Of a DNA stretch of 64,000 bases, positions 29,112-38,232 are shown in pieces (within the stretch, counting starts at the first letter, position 1; every line of letters starts with the position of its first letter). The notes under the pieces are model-generated. The model saw only the letters and a program-made list of their open reading frames with translations. It was not told the origin of the DNA and searched no databases. The stretch is from contig NZ_CP040022.1 of the NCBI RefSeq assembly GCF_005280275.1, positions 1-64,000 on the forward strand, read 5' to 3'. The position numbers were made by a program, and so were the translations under genes. The stretch is from Salinivibrio kushneri (GTDB lineage Bacteria > Pseudomonadota > Gammaproteobacteria > Enterobacterales > Vibrionaceae).

Positions 29112-30671
29112 ATGATGTCCTATCCGGCTATTCCGCATTTTGTCAAAGCGATGGGCCACCGCGTGGTGAGCTACATCCTGAATGTGACAGAAGCGGAAGG
29201 CCGCTTAATTTTGATGCAAAAACTGGGTTTGAGCCGGATTCAGCGCGACACACTCAATCAATATATTGAGCTTTGTCGCCACTTACGTGTGTCTGCAGTG
29301 GAGCAAGGAGAAAGTGAACAGTCCTTCTTCTATCGGTTGCCGCACGTGATGCAAAATGGACGCCACGTCTTAAACGTCTGGCGTGCGCAGCAGGGTGGTG
29401 AGCTGGCGACGCGAATTAATAGTTCGGACCCTTTAACCAGTGCGTTTTGCCAACTGGCGGGTGAACTTTATCCTTTATTTTTGATTAAAGCGGGACAGCG
29501 GCCGCACCTTTTTTACCGAGGGGCTGGTTATCTCACCGCGGCGATTGAGCAGTTCCCGGTCAGTAAGCAGGTTCAAAAACGTATGGCCGCTGACCCTGCT
29601 CTGTCTCGCTTATTCACAACGTCTGGGAAAGAGCCGCAGCAAACCTGCGGCGACTACAAAGATGCCAGTGGCCACCGCGGCGTGGTTAGTTTGGCCAGTT
29701 TACCCGTGTCGATTCTGGTTAATAGCTATGACTTGATGCGCATTCGCGGGGTTGTTAGCCCTGATACGTTCGTGGAAACCGTGCAAGAAATGCTGGAGAT
29801 GGCACGTAGCTTAGCTGATGGCGAAGTTGCTCATATTCCGATGTTTGTGGGCTTTCGCAATGCGGCACTCACCAATTTGGCTGAATTGGATACGAAATGG
29901 GGCAGTGTGCGCCGCTATACCCCTGGGATTGCGGAATATGTTCTACAGGCGGCGCGTCTAATGGCCAAACGTCGCGATAACGGGTTCATGCTCGAGTCGG
30001 GTTATGCGTTTGCGATTAACTTTGGTGATTTTTTAGAGGACGATGATTGGCCTGAAGAGGTATTAGATGCCGAGACGGAACAACAAACCACTGAGCTGAA
30101 TATTGTTTTGTGTATGGCGCTTTGCTATCTCGGGGAGCATAAGGCTTTCGTTGCCCCCGAATGGGTGTGGCGTATCGATCCTTTCTCGCTTGATAATCGG
30201 CGCCAAGACTTTGGTTCGGTAGCAGAAACGGACGACCCGGTGGCGATCAGTGAGACAGACTTAGTTGATATTGAACGCTGGAGTATGCTGGTGGATGACA
30301 CCGACTCGCGTGGTATTCGCTTGGCTATGTCTCGTCTTTATAACGCGGCGAAAAAGCCAGATACACAAGACGCATTGGTGGATGTGATTATTGCGCTGAG
30401 AAATATTTTTGCCGCGAGTGAAGATATCACCCCGATAAAAAAGGCCTTGAGCCATATCCTTGCGCCAGAGAGAGACATTACTATGGTCGATAGGTTTGCC
30501 GAGGATTGGCAAGCGTTAATCACGGGTGAATTTGACGACTCGCCTGAGATCATCAGCGAAAAAGTGTACCAATGCGTCCAGCTTTGTTTGACATGTTTGC
30601 ATTATTTTTACTTGCATGCCCCCAACCTGATCAGTCGCTCAGATCGCCTTACTCATTTATGCCAGAGATAA
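29112..30671 (+). CDS. Unrecognised 519-residue protein
   Basis: I do not recognise this family. It is a long, intact soluble-looking protein with no signal peptide or clear membrane helix. It is acidic overall, with an Asp/Glu patch near residue 315 (FLEDDDWPEEVLDAETEQQ) and a largely alpha-helical appearance. The ATG at 29112 (or 29115) is preceded by AGGAAACG. It lies 131 bp upstream of a receiver-CheC protein and its PAS partner, so it could belong to the same signalling unit. Codon use resembles the flanks, arguing for a resident gene. Confidence 0.85.
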   Translation: MMSYPAIPHFVKAMGHRVVSYILNVTEAEGRLILMQKLGLSRIQRDTLNQYIELCRHLRVSAVEQGESEQSFFYRLPHVMQNGRHVLNVWRAQQGGELATRINSSDPLTSAFCQLAGELYPLFLIKAGQRPHLFYRGAGYLTAAIEQFPVSKQVQKRMAADPALSRLFTTSGKEPQQTCGDYKDASGHRGVVSLASLPVSILVNSYDLMRIRGVVSPDTFVETVQEMLEMARSLADGEVAHIPMFVGFRNAALTNLAELDTKWGSVRRYTPGIAEYVLQAARLMAKRRDNGFMLESGYAFAINFGDFLEDDDWPEEVLDAETEQQTTELNIVLCMALCYLGEHKAFVAPEWVWRIDPFSLDNRRQDFGSVAETDDPVAISETDLVDIERWSMLVDDTDSRGIRLAMSRLYNAAKKPDTQDALVDVIIALRNIFAASEDITPIKKALSHILAPERDITMVDRFAEDWQALITGEFDDSPEIISEKVYQCVQLCLTCLHYFYLHAPNLISRSDRLTHLCQR

Positions 30672-30801
30672 AAGTAGCCTCCTGATATCAAAAGAATCAT
30701 CGCATTTTGACTGGTTTGCCCTCATTCCTCGCTATCTTGGTTTATGCTTACAGTGTTAACCCAGCCACACTCTCAGCAAAGAAGTCGGAAAGGAGAGGCT
30801 T

Positions 30802-31803
30802 TTGACCACACAAATACTGATCACTGACGATTCTGCGCTTGCGCGCAAGCAGCTAGCGCGAACACTCCCCGATGATTTGGACGCCGATGTACATTTTGCC
30901 GAAAATGGTAACGTGGCGTTGGACGTCTTAAGTAGTCAGCCGATCGACATCATGTTTCTTGATTTGACGATGCCGGAACTTGATGGATACCAAACGCTCG
31001 AAGCAATGCAAGAAGCCGGGATGACGGTGCCTGTCGTGGTGGTCTCAGGCGACATTCAGCCGCTTGCTCAGCAGCAAGTGCTGGAGCGGGGCGCGAAAGA
31101 CTTTGTTAAAAAGCCCATCAGTCGTGAGCGCGTCGACGCATTAATCAAAGCGTATTTATCCACTGCCTCTGCGTCAGAGACCAAGCGTTCACACGCGCCA
31201 ACAGAAAAACTCAGTCGCCGAGATATTTACATGGAAGTGGTGAATATTGCCATGGGGCAGGCAGCAGATAAACTTGCCCGACATTGTGGGGTGTTCGTCC
31301 ACATGCCACTGCCACAGGTGAACGTGTTTGAAGTGACTGAGCTGACCATGACCATTCGTCACTTGGCACAATCAAATACTATGAACGGTGTGTGTCAGGG
31401 CTTTAGTGGGGAAGGGATCGCTGGCGAAGCACTGATGCTGATCAGTGATTCCAGTATTACCGAGATGGTGAAATTGCTGGACTATCCCGAGGATGGGTCG
31501 GTCGACAACGAGCTCGAATTGCTGGTAGATATTAGCAATATTCTGATTAGTGCCTTTTTAAAGGGCTTAGGCGATCAAGGCGCGTTAGAGTTTTCGCAAA
31601 GCTATCCGGCGCTCTTGGGTCAGCACGCTGAAGTGGATCAGTTGATAGCGGCGATGAAAGGGTCTTGGAAACGCACAGTAACCATTGAGGTGAGCTATCA
31701 GATAGACGGAACAGATATAAAATGCGATTTGTTACTATTGCTACTGGATGAGTCTTTGCCGCTGCTCGATGCGAAGTTGGCCTACCTAATGGATGAGGAG
31801 TAA
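30802..31803 (+). CDS. Response regulator with CheC/CheX-like output domain
   Basis: 333 residues. The start is TTG at 30802, set by AAGGAGAGG just upstream. The receiver domain (1-120) has acidic pocket residues TDDS, phospho-acceptor Asp54 in MFLDLTMPELDG, a Thr/Ser switch (VVVSGD) and a conserved Lys in VKKPIS. The C-terminal part (about 145-333) resembles CheC/CheX phosphatases, with an E-x2-N-like helix (YMEVVNIAMGQAADKLA) and a second one (ELLVDISNILISAFLKGLGDQ). It may dephosphorylate itself or another regulator. The PAS gene follows after five bases, so the two are an operon. Confidence 0.87.
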   Translation: MTTQILITDDSALARKQLARTLPDDLDADVHFAENGNVALDVLSSQPIDIMFLDLTMPELDGYQTLEAMQEAGMTVPVVVVSGDIQPLAQQQVLERGAKDFVKKPISRERVDALIKAYLSTASASETKRSHAPTEKLSRRDIYMEVVNIAMGQAADKLARHCGVFVHMPLPQVNVFEVTELTMTIRHLAQSNTMNGVCQGFSGEGIAGEALMLISDSSITEMVKLLDYPEDGSVDNELELLVDISNILISAFLKGLGDQGALEFSQSYPALLGQHAEVDQLIAAMKGSWKRTVTIEVSYQIDGTDIKCDLLLLLLDESLPLLDAKLAYLMDEE

Positions 31804-31807
31804 TGCG

Positions 31808-32275
31808 ATGAGCACAGAAGATTTTGACCAATTCCATTGGATGCTCGACATGGTGCAGCACATCGACATGGGATTGATTGTGTTAGACAGAGACTTCCAC
31901 ATCCAAATGTGGAACGGCTTTATGGTCCACCATAGCGGTAAACACGCCAAAGACGTGCAAAATCGCTCGTTATTCGAGGTGTTTCCGGAAATCAATGAGC
32001 CTTGGTTTCGTGCCAAGTCGCAACCCGTGTTCGATCTCCGTTGTCGCAGTTTTATTGTCTGGCAGCAACGCCCGTACTTGTTCCGTTGTCGTCATGTTCG
32101 CCCGATCACCGGTCAGCTCCCCTTTATGTATCAAAACGTCACCATGCACCCAATGGCGAATACGCGGGGTGAGGTCAATCACATGTTTATCTCCATCCAG
32201 GATGTGACCAATGAGGCGTTGGCGAGCCAAACGCCGCGTGCCACAGCACCATCACAACAAGCCGCGCAAAAATAA
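31808..32275 (+). CDS. Single-domain PAS protein
   Basis: 155 residues. The ATG at 31808 is chosen because GAGGAG (end of the upstream gene) lies about ten bases before it. The in-frame ATG at 31793 sits inside that ribosome site. A PAS fold covers about residues 8-140 (MVQHIDMGLIVLDRDFHIQMWN, then MFISIQDVT). There is no kinase, GGDEF or other output domain, so it is likely a sensory partner in trans for the receiver-CheC protein. The ligand is unknown. It converges on a diguanylate cyclase gene 28 bp away. Confidence 0.85.
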   Translation: MSTEDFDQFHWMLDMVQHIDMGLIVLDRDFHIQMWNGFMVHHSGKHAKDVQNRSLFEVFPEINEPWFRAKSQPVFDLRCRSFIVWQQRPYLFRCRHVRPITGQLPFMYQNVTMHPMANTRGEVNHMFISIQDVTNEALASQTPRATAPSQQAAQK

Positions 32276-32303
32276 GCATCTCAAAATAGCCAACCGTGAG
32301 TGT

Positions 32304-33869
32304 CTAGAGTGATTGTTTCCCGCGGTTGTTGCTCGTGGTTGCATGATTATCAGGGTCACAGACGGCATAAGTGCCGCCTTTTAGCGACTTCTTCGCATAA
32401 TACATGGCGGCGTCGGAGCAATTAAGAAGTTGCTCAACCGACTCGCCGTGTTCCGGGTAGCACGCTATACCAATACTGGCTGATAGATGCGCCTGTTGCT
32501 GCTCATCCACCTTAAACGGCTGATTGAGGCAAGCGATGATTTTCTTGGCGACGCGAGCGGCATCTGTTGAGTGGCTGGTGTACTCTAAAATCACCGCGAA
32601 TTCGTCGCCGCCCAGGCGAGCGAGGGTATCCGAATTACGGATACTCTGTCCCATCCGCTCGGCGGTTTCAATGAGCACACTGTCACCGGCATCATGGCCG
32701 TGGGTATCGTTTATTTTCTTAAAGCCATCGAGATCGATAAACAGTAGGGCAAAATGTGCGCCCTGTTGGCGTGCTTGCGCCAGCACAATATCCGCGCGCT
32801 GCTTAAACGCAACGCGGTTGAGGGCACCTGTCAGGGTGTCGGTATGCGCCATGTGCTCAAATTGCAGATAAAGACGCTTGGTTTCGTTGATATCTTGGTG
32901 GGTGCCCGCCATGCGAATCGGGTTGTGGTCGCGATCCCACTCCATGATTTTGCCTTTTGCCAAAATCCAGACCCAAAACCCCTCTTTATGTAGCATACGA
33001 AATTCGCACTCATAAAAAGGGTTAGTGTCGCTGAAGGCGGCATCAAGCTCGTTAGACGCGCGCGCGAAGTCGTCGCTATGACAAAGCTTTTCCCAGGTTT
33101 CAAAGGAAGCGGGCATTAGCTCGTGCTGTTGATAACCCAAAATTTCTGCCCAGCGCTCGTTAATGACCAGTTCTCCGCTAGGGATATGCCACTCCCAAGT
33201 GCCCACATGGGTGCCGCGGATTATTTCATCTAAGCGCTTACGCTCCAATTGCCGCTCATACTCGGTGCGTCGTGACTTAGTGAGCACAAACCACATTGTC
33301 GCAAGCCCTGCGCCGAGTACAACGATAATCAAGGATGTAAAAATCAGTTGGTCATTTTTTTGCTTGGCAATTTGCTCGGTCTGTTGTGCCACCATTTGCT
33401 CGAGTCGATTTTGATAGTGCCACAATGACTCTTGGGTGGCACGATAATCGCTGATATCGGTGATAATTGAAAAAAGGGTTGGCTCATCGTGGTAGACAAT
33501 AGGTATCGACGACACCTTCACTGTTTTGGTTGTGCCGTCCGATAGCGTATGACTAAAAATGAAATAGCTTCGATCCTCTAATGCCGCCAGCTTACGTTCT
33601 TCAGCGATCGCTTCGGGGGACAGCGCATTAATGCTGGCAATATTCATTTGGCTCAGCGTCTGCTGTGAATACCCGTAAAACTCGCTGGCGGCTGGATTAG
33701 CCGCTTTTATCTTCCCCGTATCAGGATCAAGGAGCAGCATGACTAATGCATGCTTCTCAAACAGCTGCTCAAAAAGATCGTTTGTCTCTTGTGCCGTTGC
33801 GAAGGCAAACGGCACCTGCAACATCAAAAAAAACAAGATGAAAAGCGGCTTCATCACGCGTGTCGTCAC
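32304..33869 (-). CDS. PAS-PAS-GGDEF diguanylate cyclase
   Basis: Membrane-bound enzyme predicted to make c-di-GMP. I place the start at GTG 33869, which has GAGG a few bases upstream. ATG 33899 has no ribosome site and ATG 33854 is also possible. Order: signal-like segment (KPLFILFFLMLQVPFAFA), first PAS (LVMLLLDPDTGKIKAANPAAS), coiled coil, membrane helix FTSLIIVVLGAGLATMWFVL, second PAS with PAC (THVGTWEWHIPSGELVINERW), and the GGDEF domain. The active site is ARLGGDEF, with the inhibitory I-site RNSD exactly five residues upstream, so product feedback is likely. About 521 residues. Confidence 0.92.
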   Translation of the reverse strand: MTTRVMKPLFILFFLMLQVPFAFATAQETNDLFEQLFEKHALVMLLLDPDTGKIKAANPAASEFYGYSQQTLSQMNIASINALSPEAIAEERKLAALEDRSYFIFSHTLSDGTTKTVKVSSIPIVYHDEPTLFSIITDISDYRATQESLWHYQNRLEQMVAQQTEQIAKQKNDQLIFTSLIIVVLGAGLATMWFVLTKSRRTEYERQLERKRLDEIIRGTHVGTWEWHIPSGELVINERWAEILGYQQHELMPASFETWEKLCHSDDFARASNELDAAFSDTNPFYECEFRMLHKEGFWVWILAKGKIMEWDRDHNPIRMAGTHQDINETKRLYLQFEHMAHTDTLTGALNRVAFKQRADIVLAQARQQGAHFALLFIDLDGFKKINDTHGHDAGDSVLIETAERMGQSIRNSDTLARLGGDEFAVILEYTSHSTDAARVAKKIIACLNQPFKVDEQQQAHLSASIGIACYPEHGESVEQLLNCSDAAMYYAKKSLKGGTYAVCDPDNHATTSNNRGKQSL

Positions 33870-34012
33870 TCGTCCTCTAATAAAACTTAAGCGTAACATA
33901 TAGGTTATTTTTTTGTGTGACGACGACGGGCTGTTCTCACGCTATGACGCGCAGCCCGCGTTTGTATGCAGGCTTTGTGATGACGTTCACTTTGTTAAGG
34001 AAATGTTTGTTT

Positions 34013-34822
34013 TTATTGCGTTGATGGCGGTCGCTGACAGTTTGCAGTTAAGCGATGAGGGACATTGGGCAATTGGCTGACGCCTGTTTGTAACGCGTTA
34101 ATACGGGTATCAGGTGATGGGTGAGTTGAGAGCAACTCCGGAGGTGCGCCCTTGGACGCTTTTGCCATATTTTGCCACAGGGTAACGCTCGCACTTGGAT
34201 CGAACCCTGCTTGATGCATTAATTGTAGGCCAATTTTATCTGACTCTGATTCTTGGGCGCGATTATAGGGCAGCAAAATACCGACTTGCACGCCAAGCCC
34301 TAAACCTGCCATTGCCATGGCGGCATGAGGGCTATCTGATAAAGACATACCAGTAACCGTTAGCCCCAGTGCGGCAAGTTGAGAGCGAGAAAGACGTTCA
34401 TTACTGTGGTCGGCTAAAACATGACCAATTTCATGACCGATCACCGCGGCTAATTGATCCGGGGTTTGTGCTACATCGAGCAGTCCGGTGTAAACGCCGA
34501 TTTTGCCGCCGGGAAGGGCAAAGGCGTTGACTTGATCGCTGTCCAATACCACCACTTCCCATTCCGAGAAGTTGGTTTGCGGTGGTACGACTTTTAAGAT
34601 GGCGTTGGTGACGCATTGCACGTAGGCGTTGATGGCTTGGTCGTCACTGATAGGTTGCGACTTTTTCATCTCCTCAAACGAACGCTGTCCTAGGTTCGCC
34701 ATGTCATCACCGGAAAAGAGCAATAACTGGTTTCGTCCTGTTGGTGAGTGAGAGCAAGATGAAAGCACGACCATCAGGCATAGAGATAACATGACGGTTT
34801 TGGCAGTGCGTAGCATGATCAT
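34013..34822 (-). CDS. M48-family metalloprotease lipoprotein (LoiP/YcaL-like)
   Basis: 269-residue zinc protease, probably anchored to the outer membrane. The signal has a lipobox ending LSSC near residue 23. The M48 zinc motif HEIGH lies in AAVIGHEIGHVLADHSNER, and the third ligand Glu in QESESDKIGLQLMHQAGFDP. Its size fits the LoiP/YcaL group that acts in envelope quality control. Start ATG 34822 or 34816; both keep the signal intact. It stands alone upstream of the diguanylate cyclase gene on the same strand (143-bp gap). Confidence 0.9.
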   Translation of the reverse strand: MIMLRTAKTVMLSLCLMVVLSSCSHSPTGRNQLLLFSGDDMANLGQRSFEEMKKSQPISDDQAINAYVQCVTNAILKVVPPQTNFSEWEVVVLDSDQVNAFALPGGKIGVYTGLLDVAQTPDQLAAVIGHEIGHVLADHSNERLSRSQLAALGLTVTGMSLSDSPHAAMAMAGLGLGVQVGILLPYNRAQESESDKIGLQLMHQAGFDPSASVTLWQNMAKASKGAPPELLSTHPSPDTRINALQTGVSQLPNVPHRLTANCQRPPSTQ

Positions 34823-35006
34823 TTCCTGTATCGTTTTGCGCCACAGTCGCAGTGATTATTAGCAAAGCTATCAGAGTGCTAATGTACTGGCTTCTTGGCT
34901 TAACGTCTACTGATGCGCGCAGGCAGCGTTGGGCGCAGCTTGGTAGTCCGCGTTTCGCGCAGCGATTTCGTTTCCATCGGGACAAATGGCAATGGGTGAA
35001 AGTATT

Positions 35007-35468
35007 GTGAGTATTTGGAAAAAAGACATGTCATTAGTGGGGTTAAATGCCTCTTCAGCCAATACATTGGTCGCGCATTTGGGTATTGAATACACCGCAT
35101 TTGACGATAACAGCTTAACGGGCACCATGCCGGTGGCCCCGTACACGCATCAGCCGCTGGGTATGCTCCATGGCGGGGCGTCTGTCGTGCTCGCGGAAAC
35201 ATTGGGCTCCTTGGCGGCGAACATGTGTGTGCCGGAAGGAAAGTACTGCGTCGGGTTGGACATCAATGCGAATCATCTGCGTGCGATGCGAGAAGGCACG
35301 GTGACTGGCGTGGCGACCCCTGTGCATCTCGGCGCAACTACGCAGGTGTGGAATATCACCATCCAGGATGAACGAGGCCGAGATGTGTGCGTGAGCCGGC
35401 TTACGATGGCGGTGCTTAGCGATAAACGCGCCGATAAGCCTTTGGAGGAACGCGCTAATGGTGGTTGA
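35007..35468 (+). CDS. menI: Hotdog-fold acyl-CoA thioesterase (MenI/YdiI-like)
   Basis: Close relative of E. coli YdiI/MenI, which hydrolyses 1,4-dihydroxy-2-naphthoyl-CoA in menaquinone synthesis. Shared blocks are QPLGMLHGGASVVLAETLGS (catalytic Glu in the helix), VGLDINANHLRAMREGTV and HLGATTQVWNI. I favour GTG 35007 because MSIWKKDMSL lines up with the YdiI start. In-frame ATGs at 34986 and 34992 would extend it by seven or five residues. 153 residues. Its stop overlaps the next small gene by 11 bp. No other men gene is nearby, so the exact substrate is inferred. Confidence 0.85.
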   Translation: MSIWKKDMSLVGLNASSANTLVAHLGIEYTAFDDNSLTGTMPVAPYTHQPLGMLHGGASVVLAETLGSLAANMCVPEGKYCVGLDINANHLRAMREGTVTGVATPVHLGATTQVWNITIQDERGRDVCVSRLTMAVLSDKRADKPLEERANGG

Positions 35469-35682
35469 TATCGAGCAAGGTAAGTTGATCGTGACCGCCC
35501 ATGAGGTGGTGATCAAATTGCCCGCAATGAAATTGAGCATGCAGGTGCAATCCGACTCGCTACAGATTATCGCCGACGCCAATGTGCTGGTGGCCGATGC
35601 CGGTGATGTCCGTTGGTCACTGCCGTTAAGTGCACAACATATTGCGTTAATTTCAGATATGACGGGCATCCAACCTCAGTAG
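35458..35682 (+). CDS. Small protein, DUF3389-like
   Basis: 74-residue soluble protein. The pattern IEQGKLIVTAHEVVIKL at the N-terminus and DVRWSLPLSAQHIALI near the C-terminus recalls the DUF3389 family found in Vibrionaceae; I cannot confirm that. The ATG at 35458 overlaps the thioesterase stop, and GGAGGAACGC just upstream serves as ribosome site, so the two are translationally coupled. Function unknown. Confidence 0.7.
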   Translation: MVVDIEQGKLIVTAHEVVIKLPAMKLSMQVQSDSLQIIADANVLVADAGDVRWSLPLSAQHIALISDMTGIQPQ

Positions 35683-35695
35683 TCGCCTCACCAAC

Positions 35696-35727
35696 ACCGT
35701 GCAAGTGGTCACGACCACTGGCACGGT
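35696..35727 (+). terminator. Terminator after the thioesterase/DUF3389 pair
   Basis: A 14-bp stem (ACCGTGCAAGTGGT with ACCACTGGCACGGT, one mismatch), loop CACG, then TTTGTTTG. It separates this pair from the convergent DUF2797 gene. Confidence 0.7.
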
Positions 35728-35742
35728 TTGTTTGATGCGCCG

Positions 35743-36570
35743 TTAGCTGTGCGAGGCGGTCACTTCGTAGCTGGTAAACTTGCGCACGTTGATCACGCCC
35801 GTATCAAATATCAGATACTGACCTTTAATGCCTTGCAACACTCCACCCACTTCCGGATTTTTATCAAAATTGTGTGAGTTTATCTTGGTAGGGTGTTCAG
35901 TGACAGGGTAACTAAAGCTTAGGGCATCTAGCTCGGCGGGCAGCACGGCATCGCTACCATATTGCAGGCGAATATCAGCGAGATCTGACTCAATGGCTTG
36001 GGTCAGACGCGTTGCTTCGGCATGGAGATCAAGCTGAGCATTATCGCCTTTTAAAAGAGCACGCCAATTGGTTTTATCCGCCACATGTTGCGCCATCGCG
36101 ACTTCAACTAGCCCGGAAATCTGGCGCGTTTTCACCTGAAACAGAGGGAGCGCTTGCGTGGCACCTTGATCATGCCAACGTGTGGGCATTTGGTTGGCGC
36201 GGGTAATACCCACCTTCAATCCCGAGGTGTTGGCAAGATAGACAATATGATCGGTCATACAAAATTGCTCGCCCCACTCGGGTTCGCGACAGGTACCTTG
36301 TGCATAGTGACAGGTTTCCGGTTTCATAATACACATGTCGCAGCGGGCGAGTTTTTTCATACAGGGGTAGCAGTGACCTTGCGAATAGCTTTTCTTGGTT
36401 TTTCGCCCACAGGCATCGCAAAAGATATTGCCAGTGTGGGTCAGGGTTAGTGTTTGTCCAAGGAGAGGGTTGAGATGCAGTTCTTCGTCACCGACACGCA
36501 GAAAGTACTGTACCTCTGTGCCGGCTTCTGTGCGCATCTTATCTAAGGTTCCAATCACGACATTGCTCAT
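35743..36570 (-). CDS. DUF2797-family cysteine-rich protein
   Basis: About 275 residues. The start is set at ATG 36570 (MSNVVIGTLDKMRTE); the longer frame from 36642 adds 24 residues of unlike composition. The N-terminal beta domain is followed by a Cys-rich cluster with repeated C-x2-C pairs (FCDACGRK, HCYPCMKK, RCDMC) near residues 50-85, which suggests two zinc sites. The C-terminal half is typical of DUF2797 (VYLANTSGLKVGITRANQMPTRWHDQGA), with a GIY-YIG-like look that I would not push. Function unknown. Confidence 0.8.
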   Translation of the reverse strand: MSNVVIGTLDKMRTEAGTEVQYFLRVGDEELHLNPLLGQTLTLTHTGNIFCDACGRKTKKSYSQGHCYPCMKKLARCDMCIMKPETCHYAQGTCREPEWGEQFCMTDHIVYLANTSGLKVGITRANQMPTRWHDQGATQALPLFQVKTRQISGLVEVAMAQHVADKTNWRALLKGDNAQLDLHAEATRLTQAIESDLADIRLQYGSDAVLPAELDALSFSYPVTEHPTKINSHNFDKNPEVGGVLQGIKGQYLIFDTGVINVRKFTSYEVTASHS

Positions 36571-36670
36571 TCTAGTTTTAGTAAGAGCGGCAAGTTTAGC
36601 AAATGGGAGAGAGCGGAGTAAGGCAGAGAGGAAAACAGGCAAGCGGCAACCTGCCTGTCTCGAAAACGGA

Positions 36671-36988
36671 TTAGCCGAGGCGAGCTTCTAGGCTTTTTTG
36701 CGTGTCTGTGGTGTGCTCACGATAAAGCGTAACCGAGACCACTAAGAGATCTTTCTTGGTATCTTCACTAACCTGTTCGATCACGAAATAATCTGCTTCT
36801 TCTTTTTCCACCCCGCGTTCGGCCAGGCGTAAGACATCTTCTTGAATATTGCCTTGTATCTCTACGTTGGCCGTTTCTTCAAAGTCGCCAAAATCGAGTG
36901 TGGATTTGGCGATAAGTTCAGGTGCAGCAGAGGCGTGGAATGATAAAAAAGAAAGAAAAAAGAGCGCGATAGAAAGACGTTTTTTCAT
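36671..36988 (-). CDS. Small exported protein, DUF1471-like
   Basis: 105 residues with a clear Sec signal peptide (MKKRLSIALFFLSFLSFHAS, cleavage near ASA-A). The mature part (about 83 residues) has alternating beta/alpha signals ending ADYFVIEQVSEDTKKDLLVVSVTLYR. This recalls the stress-linked periplasmic DUF1471 (BhsA/McbA/YhcN) family; the resemblance is weak. A leader of about 90 bp separates it from the small ORF upstream. Confidence 0.65.
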   Translation of the reverse strand: MKKRLSIALFFLSFLSFHASAAPELIAKSTLDFGDFEETANVEIQGNIQEDVLRLAERGVEKEEADYFVIEQVSEDTKKDLLVVSVTLYREHTTDTQKSLEARLG

Positions 36989-37080
36989 AGTGCATCAGGT
37001 ATGTGGGTGAATGTACTAACAACCTACTACGGCGCGAGAGTGTGGTTGTCAGCGTGATGTTAGAAACGCAACATCGATGC

Positions 37081-37224
37081 CTATCGTGTTGCGTCCTCGA
37101 TGTCGTCGCTAAATACGTCGTTGTCACTGCGCGCATCTTGGCCGTGAAGCACGCCAATATCACCGAGATAATCGGCTAATAAATCGTCATCGGTCGGGAT
37201 GACTTGATGTTGTAAGCTATCCAT
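37081..37224 (-). CDS. Small acidic protein, 47 residues
   Basis: A short ORF with an excellent ribosome site: AAGGAG then five A before ATG at 37224 (minus strand). The product has no Cys or membrane helix and is rich in Asp (runs PTDDDLLADYL and SDDIED), ending DATR. It lies between an exported DUF1471-like gene and a nuclease-like gene on the same strand. I do not recognise it. The strong start signal is the main evidence that it is real. Confidence 0.55.
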   Translation of the reverse strand: MDSLQHQVIPTDDDLLADYLGDIGVLHGQDARSDNDVFSDDIEDATR

Positions 37225-37338
37225 TTTTTCTCCTTGGGTGACTTCAACAGTCCATATGAAGGGAGGCTAACGACCCTTTATGTCATCACCATGACAATGT
37301 GCTAGCCTCTCGCAATCTTTTGGGGAGGTCAATCGCTT

Positions 37339-38232
37339 TTAGCGCTCATTGGCTTTAAACGTCGCCACCACCGGGCAGTGATCGCTAAGTCGATAGTTCA
37401 TCACCTTGTGATAGGCAAAATGATGCTGAAAGCTGTATTGCCACCGAGAAGCCAGTGATTCAGACACCAAAATATGATCGACCAAACGGCTATACATCAC
37501 TTGATTCCATGTTTGGGTGCGCCAGTTGTAGCGTCTCGCTTTGCACCGTGCACGCACGCTTTGGGTGACATTAACAATATCGGGTGGGGCGGAGGTATTT
37601 TCAAGGAGGGCTTGGCGAAATTGTTGCCAATAGGGATCCTGTTTATCACTGATATAGCGATTGAAGTCGCCAGCAATGAGAATGTTTTTATCACCATGTT
37701 CAAGCACCCAATCGGCTAACACACTGAATTGCTTGCGCAGTTTGTTGCAACTTCGTGAGGCTTGGGTTTGTTTGAAACACCCAGATTTCAGGTGTATCGA
37801 TAGAATATGTATTGGTGCTTGATTAGGCGGCGTAACTACTAAATAGGTGCCATATCGCAGTGATGGGACGCCAAAAAAACCCGGCAGCGCGATTTGACGC
37901 AGATCGTTAGGATCCTCCACCTTCCAACCTTTGCGCACGGCAATCCCGGTGAGCTGCTGGCTTTGGGATCGTGCTTTAAGTTCTGCATAGCGGTCGGAAA
38001 AATAGACAGTATAATCCTCCGCGGGAACGACGCGTGCCAGCGCCTCAGGACTATCAACCTCCTGAAAAGCCAACACATCGGGAGCGAGTTGAACAAAGAT
38101 CGACGACAGCTGTTGATAATCATCTTGATGACGGATGCCTGCCCGCTGATCGTCCTTTAAGGTCAGCCACTCAAAATTCCATGTTGCCACTGTCAGCCCA
38201 TAGCTAGGGGCTGAAAATATTCCGACAAGCAC
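37339..38232 (-). CDS. Exported endonuclease/exonuclease/phosphatase-family protein
   Basis: 297 residues of the DNase I-like fold. Metal and catalytic blocks are ATWNFEWL, LAFQEVDSPE, ILSIHLKSGC, ILIAGDFNRY and the C-terminal LSDHCPVVATF. The N-terminus is hydrophobic and looks like the end of a signal peptide, but the only usual start is GTG 38232. In frame upstream lie more hydrophobic codons (VLRVLGLLVLV) with no ATG, GTG or TTG before a plausible ribosome site (GAGG near 38265). The true start may therefore be a rare codon such as ATC, and the signal peptide longer. Substrate (DNA, RNA or phospholipid) unknown. Confidence 0.82.
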   Translation of the reverse strand: MLVGIFSAPSYGLTVATWNFEWLTLKDDQRAGIRHQDDYQQLSSIFVQLAPDVLAFQEVDSPEALARVVPAEDYTVYFSDRYAELKARSQSQQLTGIAVRKGWKVEDPNDLRQIALPGFFGVPSLRYGTYLVVTPPNQAPIHILSIHLKSGCFKQTQASRSCNKLRKQFSVLADWVLEHGDKNILIAGDFNRYISDKQDPYWQQFRQALLENTSAPPDIVNVTQSVRARCKARRYNWRTQTWNQVMYSRLVDHILVSESLASRWQYSFQHHFAYHKVMNYRLSDHCPVVATFKANER

